Below are positions 16,764 through 25,029 of a stretch of 64,000 bases of DNA, piece by piece. Positions within the stretch are counted from its first letter, which is position 1, and each line of letters opens with the position of its first letter. Source of the stretch: Firmicutes bacterium UBA1702 (lineage in GTDB: Bacteria > Bacillota > Clostridia > Peptostreptococcales > Anaerovoracaceae); contig DCJK01000016.1 in the NCBI GenBank assembly GCA_002320005.1, positions 10,423 to 74,422 on the forward strand, in the 5' to 3' direction. The position numbers were made by a program, and so were the translations under genes. Below the pieces are notes generated by a model. The model saw only the letters and a program-made list of their open reading frames with translations. It made no database searches and was not told the DNA's origin.

Positions 16764-17306
16764 ATGTCAAAAGAACGCGAGAAGTATTACGGTACATTCG
16801 AAGAACTGTATCTGGAAAATTACAGATTACTGTTTGTCATGGCAGGGGACTACAGCAGGGATGATCATGAAAAAAAAGACATCTGTGCTTTAGTATGGGC
16901 AAAAGTTGCTGAAGACATTCCAAAGTACATGGCTAAAAGTGAAAAAGAGCTCCGCAATTATCTGAGGATAATGATAAGAAACACAGCATTGAATTATCTG
17001 CGAAAGGAAGAACGTGAAAAAATAAAGCTGAAAGAAGCATATGAGCTGGATACAAGAGAGAGCGCAGGGCTCAAGACCGAAGTATTTTACCTCCGGGAGG
17101 AGAGATATCTTAAGGATGCAATAAAGGTCCTTTTACCGGAAGAAAAAGAACTTATAATATTGAGATTTTACATGGGGAAAAAGGCCGGTGAAACAGGAGA
17201 ACTTCTGGGAATCACCGAGGGCAACGTCAGAATAAGACAGATGAGGATTCTGGCAAAACTCAAAAGAGAAATACAGAGATTGATGAAAGAGGAAGAAGTG
17301 GAATGA
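16764..17306 (+). CDS. ECF-type RNA polymerase sigma factor
   Basis: A 180-residue sigma-70 family protein with only regions 2 and 4. Region 2 spans YLENYRLLFVMAGDYSRDDHEKKDICALVWAKV and YLRIMIRNTALNYLRKE (split over residues 13-80). Region 4 is LPEEKELIILRFYMGKKAGETGELLGITEGNVRIRQMRIL (about 121-160), an HTH that reads a -35 box. The stop overlaps the next gene's start as ATGA, the usual arrangement with a cognate anti-sigma factor. The ATG follows GGGGGAAGGG. The regulon and signal are not evident. Confidence 0.9.
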   Translation: MSKEREKYYGTFEELYLENYRLLFVMAGDYSRDDHEKKDICALVWAKVAEDIPKYMAKSEKELRNYLRIMIRNTALNYLRKEEREKIKLKEAYELDTRESAGLKTEVFYLREERYLKDAIKVLLPEEKELIILRFYMGKKAGETGELLGITEGNVRIRQMRILAKLKREIQRLMKEEEVE

Positions 17307-18049
17307 CGAAAAAGGACAGGCTGACAATTTCATCAGATGGGATATTAAAAAAGGCGGCTCTTGAAGCAGAAAAGGAAGCTCGCCGGCAGATGGGCAATTA
17401 TTGCAGCCGGGCGAGAGAACTCCCTGATGACTGTGAAGCCATAGATGAAGAGTTTCTTGCATTTGCCAGAGCGTATGATGCCAAGCATAAAAAGCCTCCA
17501 AAAAAGACCTTTGCAGGCATGAACCGCGTCGCAAGATTTGCAGCAATATTCATTGTGTGCATTGTGAGCGCCGGCGTGATTACGGCAGGCGTATCACATG
17601 CGTTTAAGTATAAGAGCTTTGATGTGGTATTCTATCAGGAAGAGGGAGGAGTAAGCCTGACTCCCGAAGCACCTGAAGAGGATTTCATGGCAGTTGACAT
17701 AAAAGGATACTGGTACCCTGATTATCTGCCTGAAGGATGCAGTCTGGATTCATACACAGAAAACAAATCATCGACCGTATTATATTTTAAAAACGAGGAA
17801 CAGAACTATGATGTGAGACTTTTTGAATATAGAGCAAAGGGATTTTCCATGACAAACAATACCCGGTGTCAGACCATGGAAAAGGTTGTAATAGGCGACT
17901 CAGAGGCATATCTGTTTTACAACGGGGAAGACAGATATTGTTATGTGGTATGGCAGGCAGACGACAGAGTGTTAACTTTGCGGGCTGACAATTTCACGGA
18001 CACCGAAGAACTCCTTAAAATAGCAAAAAGTGTAACTCACCATAATTGA
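17303..18049 (+). CDS. Membrane-anchored anti-sigma factor with DUF4367-like domain
   Basis: A 248-residue protein with a cytoplasmic N-terminal part (about 1-75), a single membrane helix FAAIFIVCIVSAGVITAGV (about 81-99) and an extracytoplasmic domain (about 110-248) starting near YWYPDYLPEGCSLDSYTEN, the pattern of DUF4367 domains in clostridial anti-sigma factors. It starts inside the ECF gene (ATGA overlap), so the two are coupled. Inference: it holds the sigma factor at the membrane until an envelope signal arrives. A YLFYNGEDRYCYVVWQADD segment is typical of the sensor domain. Confidence 0.82.
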   Translation: MTKKDRLTISSDGILKKAALEAEKEARRQMGNYCSRARELPDDCEAIDEEFLAFARAYDAKHKKPPKKTFAGMNRVARFAAIFIVCIVSAGVITAGVSHAFKYKSFDVVFYQEEGGVSLTPEAPEEDFMAVDIKGYWYPDYLPEGCSLDSYTENKSSTVLYFKNEEQNYDVRLFEYRAKGFSMTNNTRCQTMEKVVIGDSEAYLFYNGEDRYCYVVWQADDRVLTLRADNFTDTEELLKIAKSVTHHN

Positions 18050-18059
18050 AAATTGTCGC

Positions 18060-18104
18060 AAGCATCGCCCTGCTGTAACATATCATACAGGCAGAGCGGT
18101 GCTT
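18060..18104 (+). terminator. Hairpin after the anti-sigma gene
   Basis: AAGCATCGC pairs with GCGGTGCTT around an inner CCTG/CAGG stem. There is no U-run, so it is a weak or assisted terminator; the next hairpin (18123-18155) has one. Confidence 0.5.
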
Positions 18105-18122
18105 GTGACTTGGAGCGTATAG

Positions 18123-18155
18123 AAAGCGGGCTCTGATTTTACAGAACCCGCTTTT
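18123..18155. terminator. Bidirectional terminator between anti-sigma and flavodiiron genes
   Basis: AAAGCGGGCTCTG pairs with CAGAACCCGCTTTT around ATTTTA, lying between two convergent genes. It is 9 bases past the stop of the minus-strand gene. Confidence 0.8.
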
Positions 18156-18164
18156 GATCTGAGA

Positions 18165-20024
18165 TTAAATTTTTTCAAAATCATCAGCGCCATGTTTACA
18201 GAGAGGACAGATAAAATCATCCGGCAGAGTATCGCCTTCATAAACATATCCGCAGATCTTGCAGACATAACCGTGTTTTTCCTCCTCTATCTTTGGCTGC
18301 GGCTTCGGTTTGATATGATCAAAGTAATATGCGTAAGTAACCGAAGGATCCGTGTTGAGAATCTGGGCCTCAGTAACCTCAGCCACAAAGAGAGTATGCG
18401 AGCCATAGTCGTAGGAGTCCACAACTTTGGCAGACATAAATGCATTGGTTCCTTCCGTAACATATAAAAGACCGTTAGCGCTGCGGGCAACGCTGCTTTC
18501 AAAGCCTTCAAATTTATCGGTATCTCTTCCGCTCTGGAATCCGAAACGCTTAAACGTATCAAAAGATGTCTTTTCCGACAGGAATGAGATGTTGAACATG
18601 CCGGTGGCCATTATCATATCATGAGTGTGATTAGCTTTGTTAACCGCAATGTTGATTCTGTTAGGAGAGGAAGTCAGCTGAGCTGCAGTATTGATTATGC
18701 ATCCATTGTCTTTTCCGTCAGCTTGAGCAGAGAGGACAAACAGACCGTAAGAGAACTTCTGCATGGTTTTAGGGTCAACCTCTGCAGCTGCCACAGCAGC
18801 TTCATCGACTACAGGCTTTTCGAAGCGAGGGATTGTTGCCGAAATGGCTTCAACCAGTGCGTCGATCTGGGCTTCCTGTTCAGGCTTGAGTGATGACTTG
18901 AGAGTGAGGGTCTCATCAAGGATTGTCATATTGGAACAGGAACCTATAATATCTTTCATGAGCTTGCCGCTGGTAGGCGCCCACGATCCGTTCTCCACGA
19001 AGGCGACGGTTCTGTTCTGGATGTTATGAGCAGCAAGATCGTGAAGCAGTTCCTCCATAGAAACGAAAATGCCTGCGTTGTATGTGGTTGAAGCAAAGAG
19101 CAGGTGGCTCCATCTGAAAGCGGCAGCAATAATTTCTGAAGCAGGGGTAACAGAAACATCGTACATTACCGTGTTTATACCCCGGTCGCGGAGCCTTGAA
19201 GAGATGATCTCCGCTGTATTTTCAGTGTTGCCGTATACTGATGCATAGGCAATCATCACACCCGTGTCTTCCGGAGTATAGGTGCTCCATTTTACATATT
19301 TATCAAAGAAATCCTCCAGATTTCTTCTCCATACGAAACCGTGAAGAGGGCATATCATTTTCAGGTCAACAGCATGAAGCTTCTTTAAGAGAGCCTGAAC
19401 CTGATTTCCGTACTTTCCGACGATATTGCAGTAATAGCGACGAGCTTCGCTCATGTAGTCATTGGCAAAATCCACCTCATCTGCAAAGATTGCTCCGTTA
19501 AGGGCTCCGAAAGTTCCGAAGGCATCGGCGGAAAAAAGAGTTCCTGTAGTCTCGTCATATGTAACCATTACTTCAGGCCAGTGAACCATAGGCGCCATAA
19601 AGAATCTGAGCGTATGGTGCCCTGTGTTGAGGGTTGTGCCTTCTTTTACAACAAAAGCTTTTTTTGAAAGATCCAGATTAAAGAACTGAGTTATCATGTC
19701 CAGAATCTTCTGATTGCATACAACCTTGACATCTGGATATCTGAGCAGAAGTTCACCGAGAGTTGCCGAATGGTCCGGCTCCATATGTTGAATAACTACG
19801 AAATCAAGATTTCTGCCACCTAAAGCGTGCTCGACATTCTGGAAAAAAACTCCTCCTACGGCCTTGTCCACCGTATCGAAAAGAACCGTTGTATCGTCCA
19901 GCAGCAGATAAGAATTGTATGAAACGCCGTTGGGAACTGAATACACTCCTTCAAACATTGCCAGACGCCTGTCGTTGGCGCCGACCCAGATAAGATCATC
20001 TGTTATTTTTTTTGTACAGTACAT
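18165..20024 (-). CDS. Flavodiiron protein fused to flavin reductase and rubredoxin
   Basis: A 619-residue cytoplasmic oxygen (or NO) reductase. The metallo-beta-lactamase-like diiron domain (1-250) has HMEPDHS (H80, E82, D84, H85), a later His in MAPMVHWPEV, the D of SADAFG and H of CPLHGFVW. The flavodoxin domain (about 255-400) starts IAYASVYGNTENTA. A flavin-reductase-like domain follows (about 420-560, FSYGLFVLSAQADGKDNGCI), and a rubredoxin ends the chain (YVCKICGYVYEG and ICPLCKHG). It resembles FprA of acetogens joined to their high-molecular-weight rubredoxin Hrb, which would pass NAD(P)H electrons straight to the diiron site. AAGGAGG sits 9 bases before the start. Role: protecting an anaerobe from oxygen. 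Confidence 0.93.
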   Translation of the reverse strand: MYCTKKITDDLIWVGANDRRLAMFEGVYSVPNGVSYNSYLLLDDTTVLFDTVDKAVGGVFFQNVEHALGGRNLDFVVIQHMEPDHSATLGELLLRYPDVKVVCNQKILDMITQFFNLDLSKKAFVVKEGTTLNTGHHTLRFFMAPMVHWPEVMVTYDETTGTLFSADAFGTFGALNGAIFADEVDFANDYMSEARRYYCNIVGKYGNQVQALLKKLHAVDLKMICPLHGFVWRRNLEDFFDKYVKWSTYTPEDTGVMIAYASVYGNTENTAEIISSRLRDRGINTVMYDVSVTPASEIIAAAFRWSHLLFASTTYNAGIFVSMEELLHDLAAHNIQNRTVAFVENGSWAPTSGKLMKDIIGSCSNMTILDETLTLKSSLKPEQEAQIDALVEAISATIPRFEKPVVDEAAVAAAEVDPKTMQKFSYGLFVLSAQADGKDNGCIINTAAQLTSSPNRINIAVNKANHTHDMIMATGMFNISFLSEKTSFDTFKRFGFQSGRDTDKFEGFESSVARSANGLLYVTEGTNAFMSAKVVDSYDYGSHTLFVAEVTEAQILNTDPSVTYAYYFDHIKPKPQPKIEEEKHGYVCKICGYVYEGDTLPDDFICPLCKHGADDFEKI

Positions 20025-20215
20025 AGGGAAATCCCTCCTTTAAGTTAGCTTGAAACGTATATAACAAATATACCCTTTTATAATAACCCAGTAACATTAA
20101 AAAATAAATGCCCATACCTTAAATTTTAATGATTTTTAATTCCGCGCAGGATTCTTCGGACATAAGGAGATCTGGGCATAGATTTTAAGCGTTAGGCTGT
20201 GGTCATACCTTGCCG

Positions 20216-20872
20216 CTACATCATCTGCTGACCGTTTATGATGAGGGAGAAGGACACGTTGAGAGCTTCTGCGGCTTTTCTGCACAGCATCATGCGGCCG
20301 AGAAATATCTCGAAATACTCCATAAGGGTACACCCTGCAGTATCTATGGTCAGAGAGAGACATATATCATCCTTGGTCACATGAACTTTGGAGGATGTGA
20401 CAGAATAATTGACACGGTCATGTATATCAAACTGCGCTTGAGAGCGGTTGCGGACACGGCTTCTGCGAACATCTGTCTTGTCAGCGATAATCAATGCCGC
20501 AGCCACAGGGTTGACAGGGAAAGCCGTAGACTCATCGTGATTGCCTATGGCCGTGACAACTGTGGCGATGTCATCGGAATCCATATTCATTCTGTCCAGC
20601 AGTCTGAAGGCCATTACGGCTCCGCTCTGAGCGTGATCCACTCTGTTGACTACATTTCCGATGTCGTGGAGATAGCCTGCGATGCGAGCCAGTTCTACCT
20701 GATGTTCGGAATATCCCAGAAGATGTAATATACGTCCGGCCAGTTCCGAAACTTTGTGAACATGCGGAAAACTGTGTTCGGTATATCCCAGAGCCACCAG
20801 AGATTCATCAGCTTTTGTGATATATGTTTTAATGTCCTTGTTTGCTTTTATATCTTCAAAAGTTATGTTCAT
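20216..20872 (-). CDS. HD-domain phosphohydrolase
   Basis: A 218-residue protein with HD-family metal ligands: H38 region FPHVHKVSELA, the HD pair in AGYLHDIGNV (about 66-75), and later GNHDES and DKTDVRR. The C-terminal 80 residues (VHVTKDDICLSLTIDTAGC) look like a ligand-binding or dimer domain often seen in this group of small clostridial HD proteins. It follows the DUF2804 gene by 4 bases (GGTGAC ribosome site overlapping that stop), so it is second in that operon. The substrate is unknown; nucleotides are the usual targets of HD enzymes. Confidence 0.82.
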   Translation of the reverse strand: MNITFEDIKANKDIKTYITKADESLVALGYTEHSFPHVHKVSELAGRILHLLGYSEHQVELARIAGYLHDIGNVVNRVDHAQSGAVMAFRLLDRMNMDSDDIATVVTAIGNHDESTAFPVNPVAAALIIADKTDVRRSRVRNRSQAQFDIHDRVNYSVTSSKVHVTKDDICLSLTIDTAGCTLMEYFEIFLGRMMLCRKAAEALNVSFSLIINGQQMM

Positions 20873-20876
20873 TTTG

Positions 20877-21974
20877 TCACCATTTGTTAAAAACCTTTTC
20901 GGCGAAGCCTATAAAATCCTTAATTTCTATAACCTTACCGTCGTCAAGAATCGCCTTGCCGCTGAATCTCCCGAACACTTGATGCTGATCGGAACAGATA
21001 AGCTTGATGTCGGTGCAGGATGCTCTGTCTATAACAGGTACAAAATCCATTTCAAAGCGGCCGTCGTCGCTGGTGAAGGTCCAAGGGCTCATGTAATCCT
21101 CTGTCATTTCTGCCGTGTCAGTTTCCATGCCGCCTGAACCGCAGCAGCCTCCCCTGGTGACAAACTTTTTGCTCTTCATAGGAATATTGAATGTCACCTG
21201 ACTGAGCTTATGAGCTTTTCCACCGTAAAAAAGCATGTTTTCACTGGCAGCAGAAGTGTCTCCGAAACCGTAACCTATATTGAACCCGAAAGGGATTCCG
21301 TCTACGCTGCCTGAGGCGCTTCCCCAGTACCAGGTATTTTTGTAGGTCCATACACCACGGCCCCAATCAAGAACACCGAAAGCCTCGCCCTCTTTAAATT
21401 CATACAGCTTTTCACCCCAGGTCACGATGCCGGAAGCAGGCATGCAGTTTATCTTCTGATTGTAATAAAAAGCGGTGTCCTTCTCAGCAAAAGGAGTGGC
21501 GATGACCATGGACTCGGTTTCCGGACATTCCAGTCGGATGAGTCCGTTTAAAGGTTTTCCGTCGCAGAAATTTTCCATACGGAAGGAAAGAATGCGATGA
21601 TCACCATTATGTTTATACTCAATGCTGTATTTTTTATTTCCGCTGGAGACATTGCCCATGTCGCTGGATGGCGGAAGATTGCGCTTGCCCAGAGTCATGA
21701 AGGACATGGGACTTTTTGTGTGACACCATGGAATTCTGAAATCCAGCAGCGAAATGCTGTCCAGACCCATGTAGGAGTTGTCGGCAACTGTCAGTGCTAC
21801 GGCAAAGTCATCGGTGGTGATCAGATAGTAATCCCACTCTTTTATTCTCAGCTTGCCGGCTCTGATAGCTTTTCTGTCATAATCCATAAGAAGTCCTTTT
21901 GTGTATCCGGGCTCCATCAGATGTCCCTTTTCATCAAGAAGAGGGTGACGGGAAGTGATTTCATGCTGATTCAT
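20877..21974 (-). CDS. DUF2804 family protein
   Basis: A 365-residue protein recognised as DUF2804: N-terminal HPLLDEKGHLMEPGYTKGLL, then YDRKAIRAGKLRIKEWDYYLI, VLDWGRGVWTYKNTWYWGSASG in the middle and NIGYGFGDTSAASENMLFY. No signal peptide, no membrane segment. The biochemical role of the family is not established; the fold is thought to be beta-rich and lipocalin/hydratase-like in some relatives. It leads a two-gene operon with the HD hydrolase and is divergent from nfo. The start follows GGGAGGA. Confidence 0.8.
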   Translation of the reverse strand: MNQHEITSRHPLLDEKGHLMEPGYTKGLLMDYDRKAIRAGKLRIKEWDYYLITTDDFAVALTVADNSYMGLDSISLLDFRIPWCHTKSPMSFMTLGKRNLPPSSDMGNVSSGNKKYSIEYKHNGDHRILSFRMENFCDGKPLNGLIRLECPETESMVIATPFAEKDTAFYYNQKINCMPASGIVTWGEKLYEFKEGEAFGVLDWGRGVWTYKNTWYWGSASGSVDGIPFGFNIGYGFGDTSAASENMLFYGGKAHKLSQVTFNIPMKSKKFVTRGGCCGSGGMETDTAEMTEDYMSPWTFTSDDGRFEMDFVPVIDRASCTDIKLICSDQHQVFGRFSGKAILDDGKVIEIKDFIGFAEKVFNKW

Positions 21975-22061
21975 ATCTTGTCCTCCCTTTGTTTTTACTA
22001 TATTTATAGCATAGCAATTTTTTAAACGGATATCAATAAAAGCAAATAATTTTATAAAAAT

Positions 22062-22091
22062 TTTACCTCTTTCGGCAGGCTGTGCTATAAT
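22062..22091 (+). promoter_or_regulatory. Promoter of the nfo-buk operon
   Basis: Extended -10 TGC-TATAAT (TATAAT at 22086-22091) with TTTACC at 22062-22067 as a weak -35, 18-bp spacer. Located 30 bases before the nfo start. Confidence 0.6.
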
Positions 22092-22121
22092 TAAAAAAGT
22101 ATGATATAAAGGAGGCGCGAA

Positions 22122-22952
22122 ATGGTATATTTAGGATGTCATCTTACATCCGCGAAAGGATATGAACACATGGCAAAGGACGCGATTTCAATAGGTGCGG
22201 ATACTCTGCAGTTTTTCACCAGAAATCCCAGAGGAGGGGCGGCCAAGGACATTGATGCGGCAGATGTGGACCGTTTTCTGAAGCTTTCGGCTCAGCATGA
22301 CTTCGGCAGGATTGTGGCTCATGCGCCTTATACATTGAATCCATGCTCCAAGGAGGCAAAAACCAGAGAATTTGCTCACATGGTCATGACAGATGATCTT
22401 CAGCGAATGGAATATGTCCCGGGAAATTACTACAACTTTCATCCCGGCAGCCATGTAGGCCAGGGCACGGAGACCGGTATCAGGATGATAGCTGATATGC
22501 TCAACGACATTATGAAGTCGGAGCAGACAACCACGGTACTTCTTGAAACCATGGCCGGCAAAGGCAGTGAAATCGGCGGCAGATTTGAGGAACTTCGCGC
22601 AATTATAGACAGGGTTAATCTTAAGGACAAAATAGGTGTCTGCCTCGATACATGTCATGTTCATGACGCAGGATACGATATAGTAAATAACCTTGACGGG
22701 GTTCTGTCAGAGTTTGACAGAGTTATAGGACTTTCCCGGCTCAAGGCACTGCATATAAATGACAGCAAAAATCCCATGGGGGCTCATAAGGACAGACACG
22801 CCTGCATAGGAGAGGGCTTTCTGGGCAAAGAAGCTTTCATAAAGGTGATCACTCACCCGCTGCTTCAGGGACTGCCATGTATCCTTGAAACGCCGCAGGA
22901 AAGCCTGCAAGGCTACGGAGAGGAAATAAAAATGCTTAGGGAGATGATATAA
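22122..22952 (+). CDS. nfo: Deoxyribonuclease IV (AP endonuclease)
   Basis: A 276-residue TIM-barrel endonuclease IV that cuts 5' of abasic sites in base-excision repair. Zinc-binding blocks in order: [55 protein letters not shown] and LHINDSK; the C-terminal [14 protein letters not shown] closes the set. Length is normal (about 275-285). AAAGGAGG lies 9 bases before the ATG. The stop abuts the buk start exactly, so the two are cotranscribed although functionally unrelated. Confidence 0.95.
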   Translation: MVYLGCHLTSAKGYEHMAKDAISIGADTLQFFTRNPRGGAAKDIDAADVDRFLKLSAQHDFGRIVAHAPYTLNPCSKEAKTREFAHMVMTDDLQRMEYVPGNYYNFHPGSHVGQGTETGIRMIADMLNDIMKSEQTTTVLLETMAGKGSEIGGRFEELRAIIDRVNLKDKIGVCLDTCHVHDAGYDIVNNLDGVLSEFDRVIGLSRLKALHINDSKNPMGAHKDRHACIGEGFLGKEAFIKVITHPLLQGLPCILETPQESLQGYGEEIKMLREMI

Positions 22953-24011
22953 ATGACAGACATTTTGGCTGTAAACCCGGGTTCTACAACTACCAAGATA
23001 GCGCTTTTCAGAGATCTTCAGGTGCTTTTTGAGGAGACTATTACCCACGACCCGGAGGAACTGAAAAAAATGGGGGATATTTTCGGCCAGCTGGGTTTCA
23101 GAGGAAAGCTCATAAGAAAAGTCCTTGACGAAAAAGAATATGATACGGCAATGCTTTCCGCTGCTGTAGGAAGAGGTGGAATGATAATCGGCCTGCACGG
23201 GGGAGGTTATCGCGTCACTCCAAAACTGTGTGAAGCAATGAGAGATCCCGGCAACCCGCCTCACGCATCCAGCATGGGCGCCCAGCTTGCGTACGATATT
23301 GCTGAGCCGCTGGGTATTCCGGCCTTTATATATGACTCCACCATGGGATGTGAACTCAGTCAGGTGGCAAAGGTTTCAGGTCTTGAGGGACTGGACAGAT
23401 ATGGATGCTGCCATGTGCTGAATTCAAGAGCTCAGGCGATAAACTATGCCAAATCTACAGGAAGAAATTACAAGGACCTTAACCTTATAGTATGTCATAT
23501 GGGCGGAGGTATTTCCGTAAGCGCTCACAAAGAAGGCAGAATAATCGATGACAGCACTTATGATAATGGGCCTATGGCTCCTGAGAGGACCGGGGGCATC
23601 CCTCTGATTCTGTGGACAAAACTGTGCTATTCCGGCAGATATACCGAAGAAGAAGCAGGCAAACTTATAAGCGGCCGGGGAGGTCTTATGTCTTATCTGG
23701 GAGTCACCGACTGCAGACAGGTAGAGGCAATGATAGATAAAGGAAACGAAAAAGCTGCCATCGTATACGAAGCTATGGCTTATCAGGTGGCAAAAGCCAT
23801 CGCTGAGATGTCGGTTCCGCTGAAAGGAAAAGTGGATGCGGTGATACTTACAGGAGGAGCAGCTCATTCTGAAAGACTCACGGGGATGATAAAGGAGTAT
23901 GCACCGCACATAGGTGAGTATGTGGTTATGCCGGGAGAGGACGAACTTCTGGCATTGGCGTCGGGAGCAGACAGAATCCTCAGAGGGGAAGAAGAGGAAA
24001 GGATATATTAA
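22953..24011 (+). CDS. buk: Butyrate kinase
   Basis: A 352-residue ASKHA acyl kinase, converting butyryl phosphate and ADP to butyrate and ATP. AVNPGSTTTKIALF (residues 5-18) is the first phosphate motif, and CHMGGGISVSAHKEGRI (about 181-197) plus ILTGGAAHSERL complete the fold. ACGT-type family alternatives (branched-chain acid kinase) are possible, since phosphotransbutyrylase (ptb), its usual partner, is not adjacent. Abuts nfo upstream and the reductase gene downstream with no gap. Substrate may be butyrate or branched acids from amino-acid fermentation. Confidence 0.9.
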   Translation: MTDILAVNPGSTTTKIALFRDLQVLFEETITHDPEELKKMGDIFGQLGFRGKLIRKVLDEKEYDTAMLSAAVGRGGMIIGLHGGGYRVTPKLCEAMRDPGNPPHASSMGAQLAYDIAEPLGIPAFIYDSTMGCELSQVAKVSGLEGLDRYGCCHVLNSRAQAINYAKSTGRNYKDLNLIVCHMGGGISVSAHKEGRIIDDSTYDNGPMAPERTGGIPLILWTKLCYSGRYTEEEAGKLISGRGGLMSYLGVTDCRQVEAMIDKGNEKAAIVYEAMAYQVAKAIAEMSVPLKGKVDAVILTGGAAHSERLTGMIKEYAPHIGEYVVMPGEDELLALASGADRILRGEEEERIY

Positions 24012-24620
24012 ATGAAAAAACTTCTTTTTGTAAACGGATGTATCAGAGGCGAGGATTCCAGGACATACCAACTCTGCAGATATTTTATTGAGAAATTTAT
24101 GGAATCCGGTGCCTCCGGCAGCTGGACAGTGGAAGAAATAGAGCTGGACAAGTCCGGAATTGAACCTCTTGACAGAGAAACTCTGATCTTGAGAGACAAG
24201 CTTCTGAACGGCGGCAATCTGGATCATCCCATGTTTGCACCGGCAAAGCAGCTTATTGAAGCAGACATGATATTGATAGGCGCACCCTACTGGGACCTGT
24301 CTTTTCCTGCAAAGGTCAAGATATATCTGGAGAGATGCTCTGTTACAGGACTCACTTTTATATATGACGACTGTGGAATTCCTGCAGGACAATGCAGAGC
24401 CGACGCCCTGGCATATCTTACCACGTCAGGCAGCGCCATAGGCAGCTTTAATTTCGGATATGATTATGTACGAGGACTATGCTCACTTTTCGGCATTCCG
24501 GAAACATATTTTGCTTCGGCAGAGGAGCTGGATATAATAGGAAAAGATGTTCCGGCTATTATGGAGTCGGCTAAGGATAAAATTACCGAAATCATAAAGG
24601 AAATGAAGCGGTATATTTAG
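24012..24620 (+). CDS. Flavodoxin-fold NAD(P)H-dependent oxidoreductase (AzoR-like)
   Basis: A 202-residue FMN-dependent quinone/azo reductase-like protein. The N-terminal KLLFVNGCIRGEDSRTYQLC carries the FMN-phosphate loop; IGAPYWDLSFPAKVKIYLER (about 90-109) is typical of the AzoR/NQO group, as is YLTTSGSAIG. It starts immediately after the buk stop. Likely role is two-electron reduction of quinones or electrophiles; physiological substrate unknown. Confidence 0.85.
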   Translation: MKKLLFVNGCIRGEDSRTYQLCRYFIEKFMESGASGSWTVEEIELDKSGIEPLDRETLILRDKLLNGGNLDHPMFAPAKQLIEADMILIGAPYWDLSFPAKVKIYLERCSVTGLTFIYDDCGIPAGQCRADALAYLTTSGSAIGSFNFGYDYVRGLCSLFGIPETYFASAEELDIIGKDVPAIMESAKDKITEIIKEMKRYI

Positions 24621-24645
24621 AAACTCATCTCCGATAATAAGGATT

Positions 24646-25017
24646 ATGAGTGAGAGATTTTTTGAAATAACGGTGTTTATATTAGGCGGTATGGCATATG
24701 GACTTATGGAAGTGCTTTTCAGGGGGCATACCCACTGGTCCATGGTTATTACAGGCGGAGCCTGCGTTCTTACATTGTACCTTATTATGGACTGGACCAT
24801 GAATCTGCCCCTGGTAGTGGCAGCTTTGGCCGGTGCAGGCATAATAACCTTTTACGAGTTCTGTGTGGGGATGCTGGTGAATGTCAGCTTCGGCTGGCAT
24901 GTCTGGGACTATTCGTCCATGCCGGGGAACATTCTGGGGCAGATATGCCCGCTGTTTACCGGACTGTGGTTTGCCATGTGCCTTGTATTTTTTGGCTTAG
25001 TAAGATTATTTGCATAG
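24646..25017 (+). CDS. Putative ABC-transporter-type membrane protein (PF06541-like)
   Basis: A 123-residue integral membrane protein with four predicted helices. The block FYEFCVGMLVNVSFGWHVWD followed by YSSMPGNILGQICPLFTGLWF resembles the conserved core of the putative ABC-transporter (type IV) family PF06541. Only the core is present; no ATPase is near. A TAAGGA site lies very close to the ATG. It sits between the reductase and phosphohexomutase genes in one direction and may be cotranscribed. Function unknown. Confidence 0.7.
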   Translation: MSERFFEITVFILGGMAYGLMEVLFRGHTHWSMVITGGACVLTLYLIMDWTMNLPLVVAALAGAGIITFYEFCVGMLVNVSFGWHVWDYSSMPGNILGQICPLFTGLWFAMCLVFFGLVRLFA

Positions 25018-25029
25018 AAGGAGAGTTTT

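Noticed and set aside
20210..20728. A 172-codon plus-strand frame opposite the HD hydrolase gene
   Set aside because: It is fully antisense to a gene with clear HD motifs and lacks a ribosome site.
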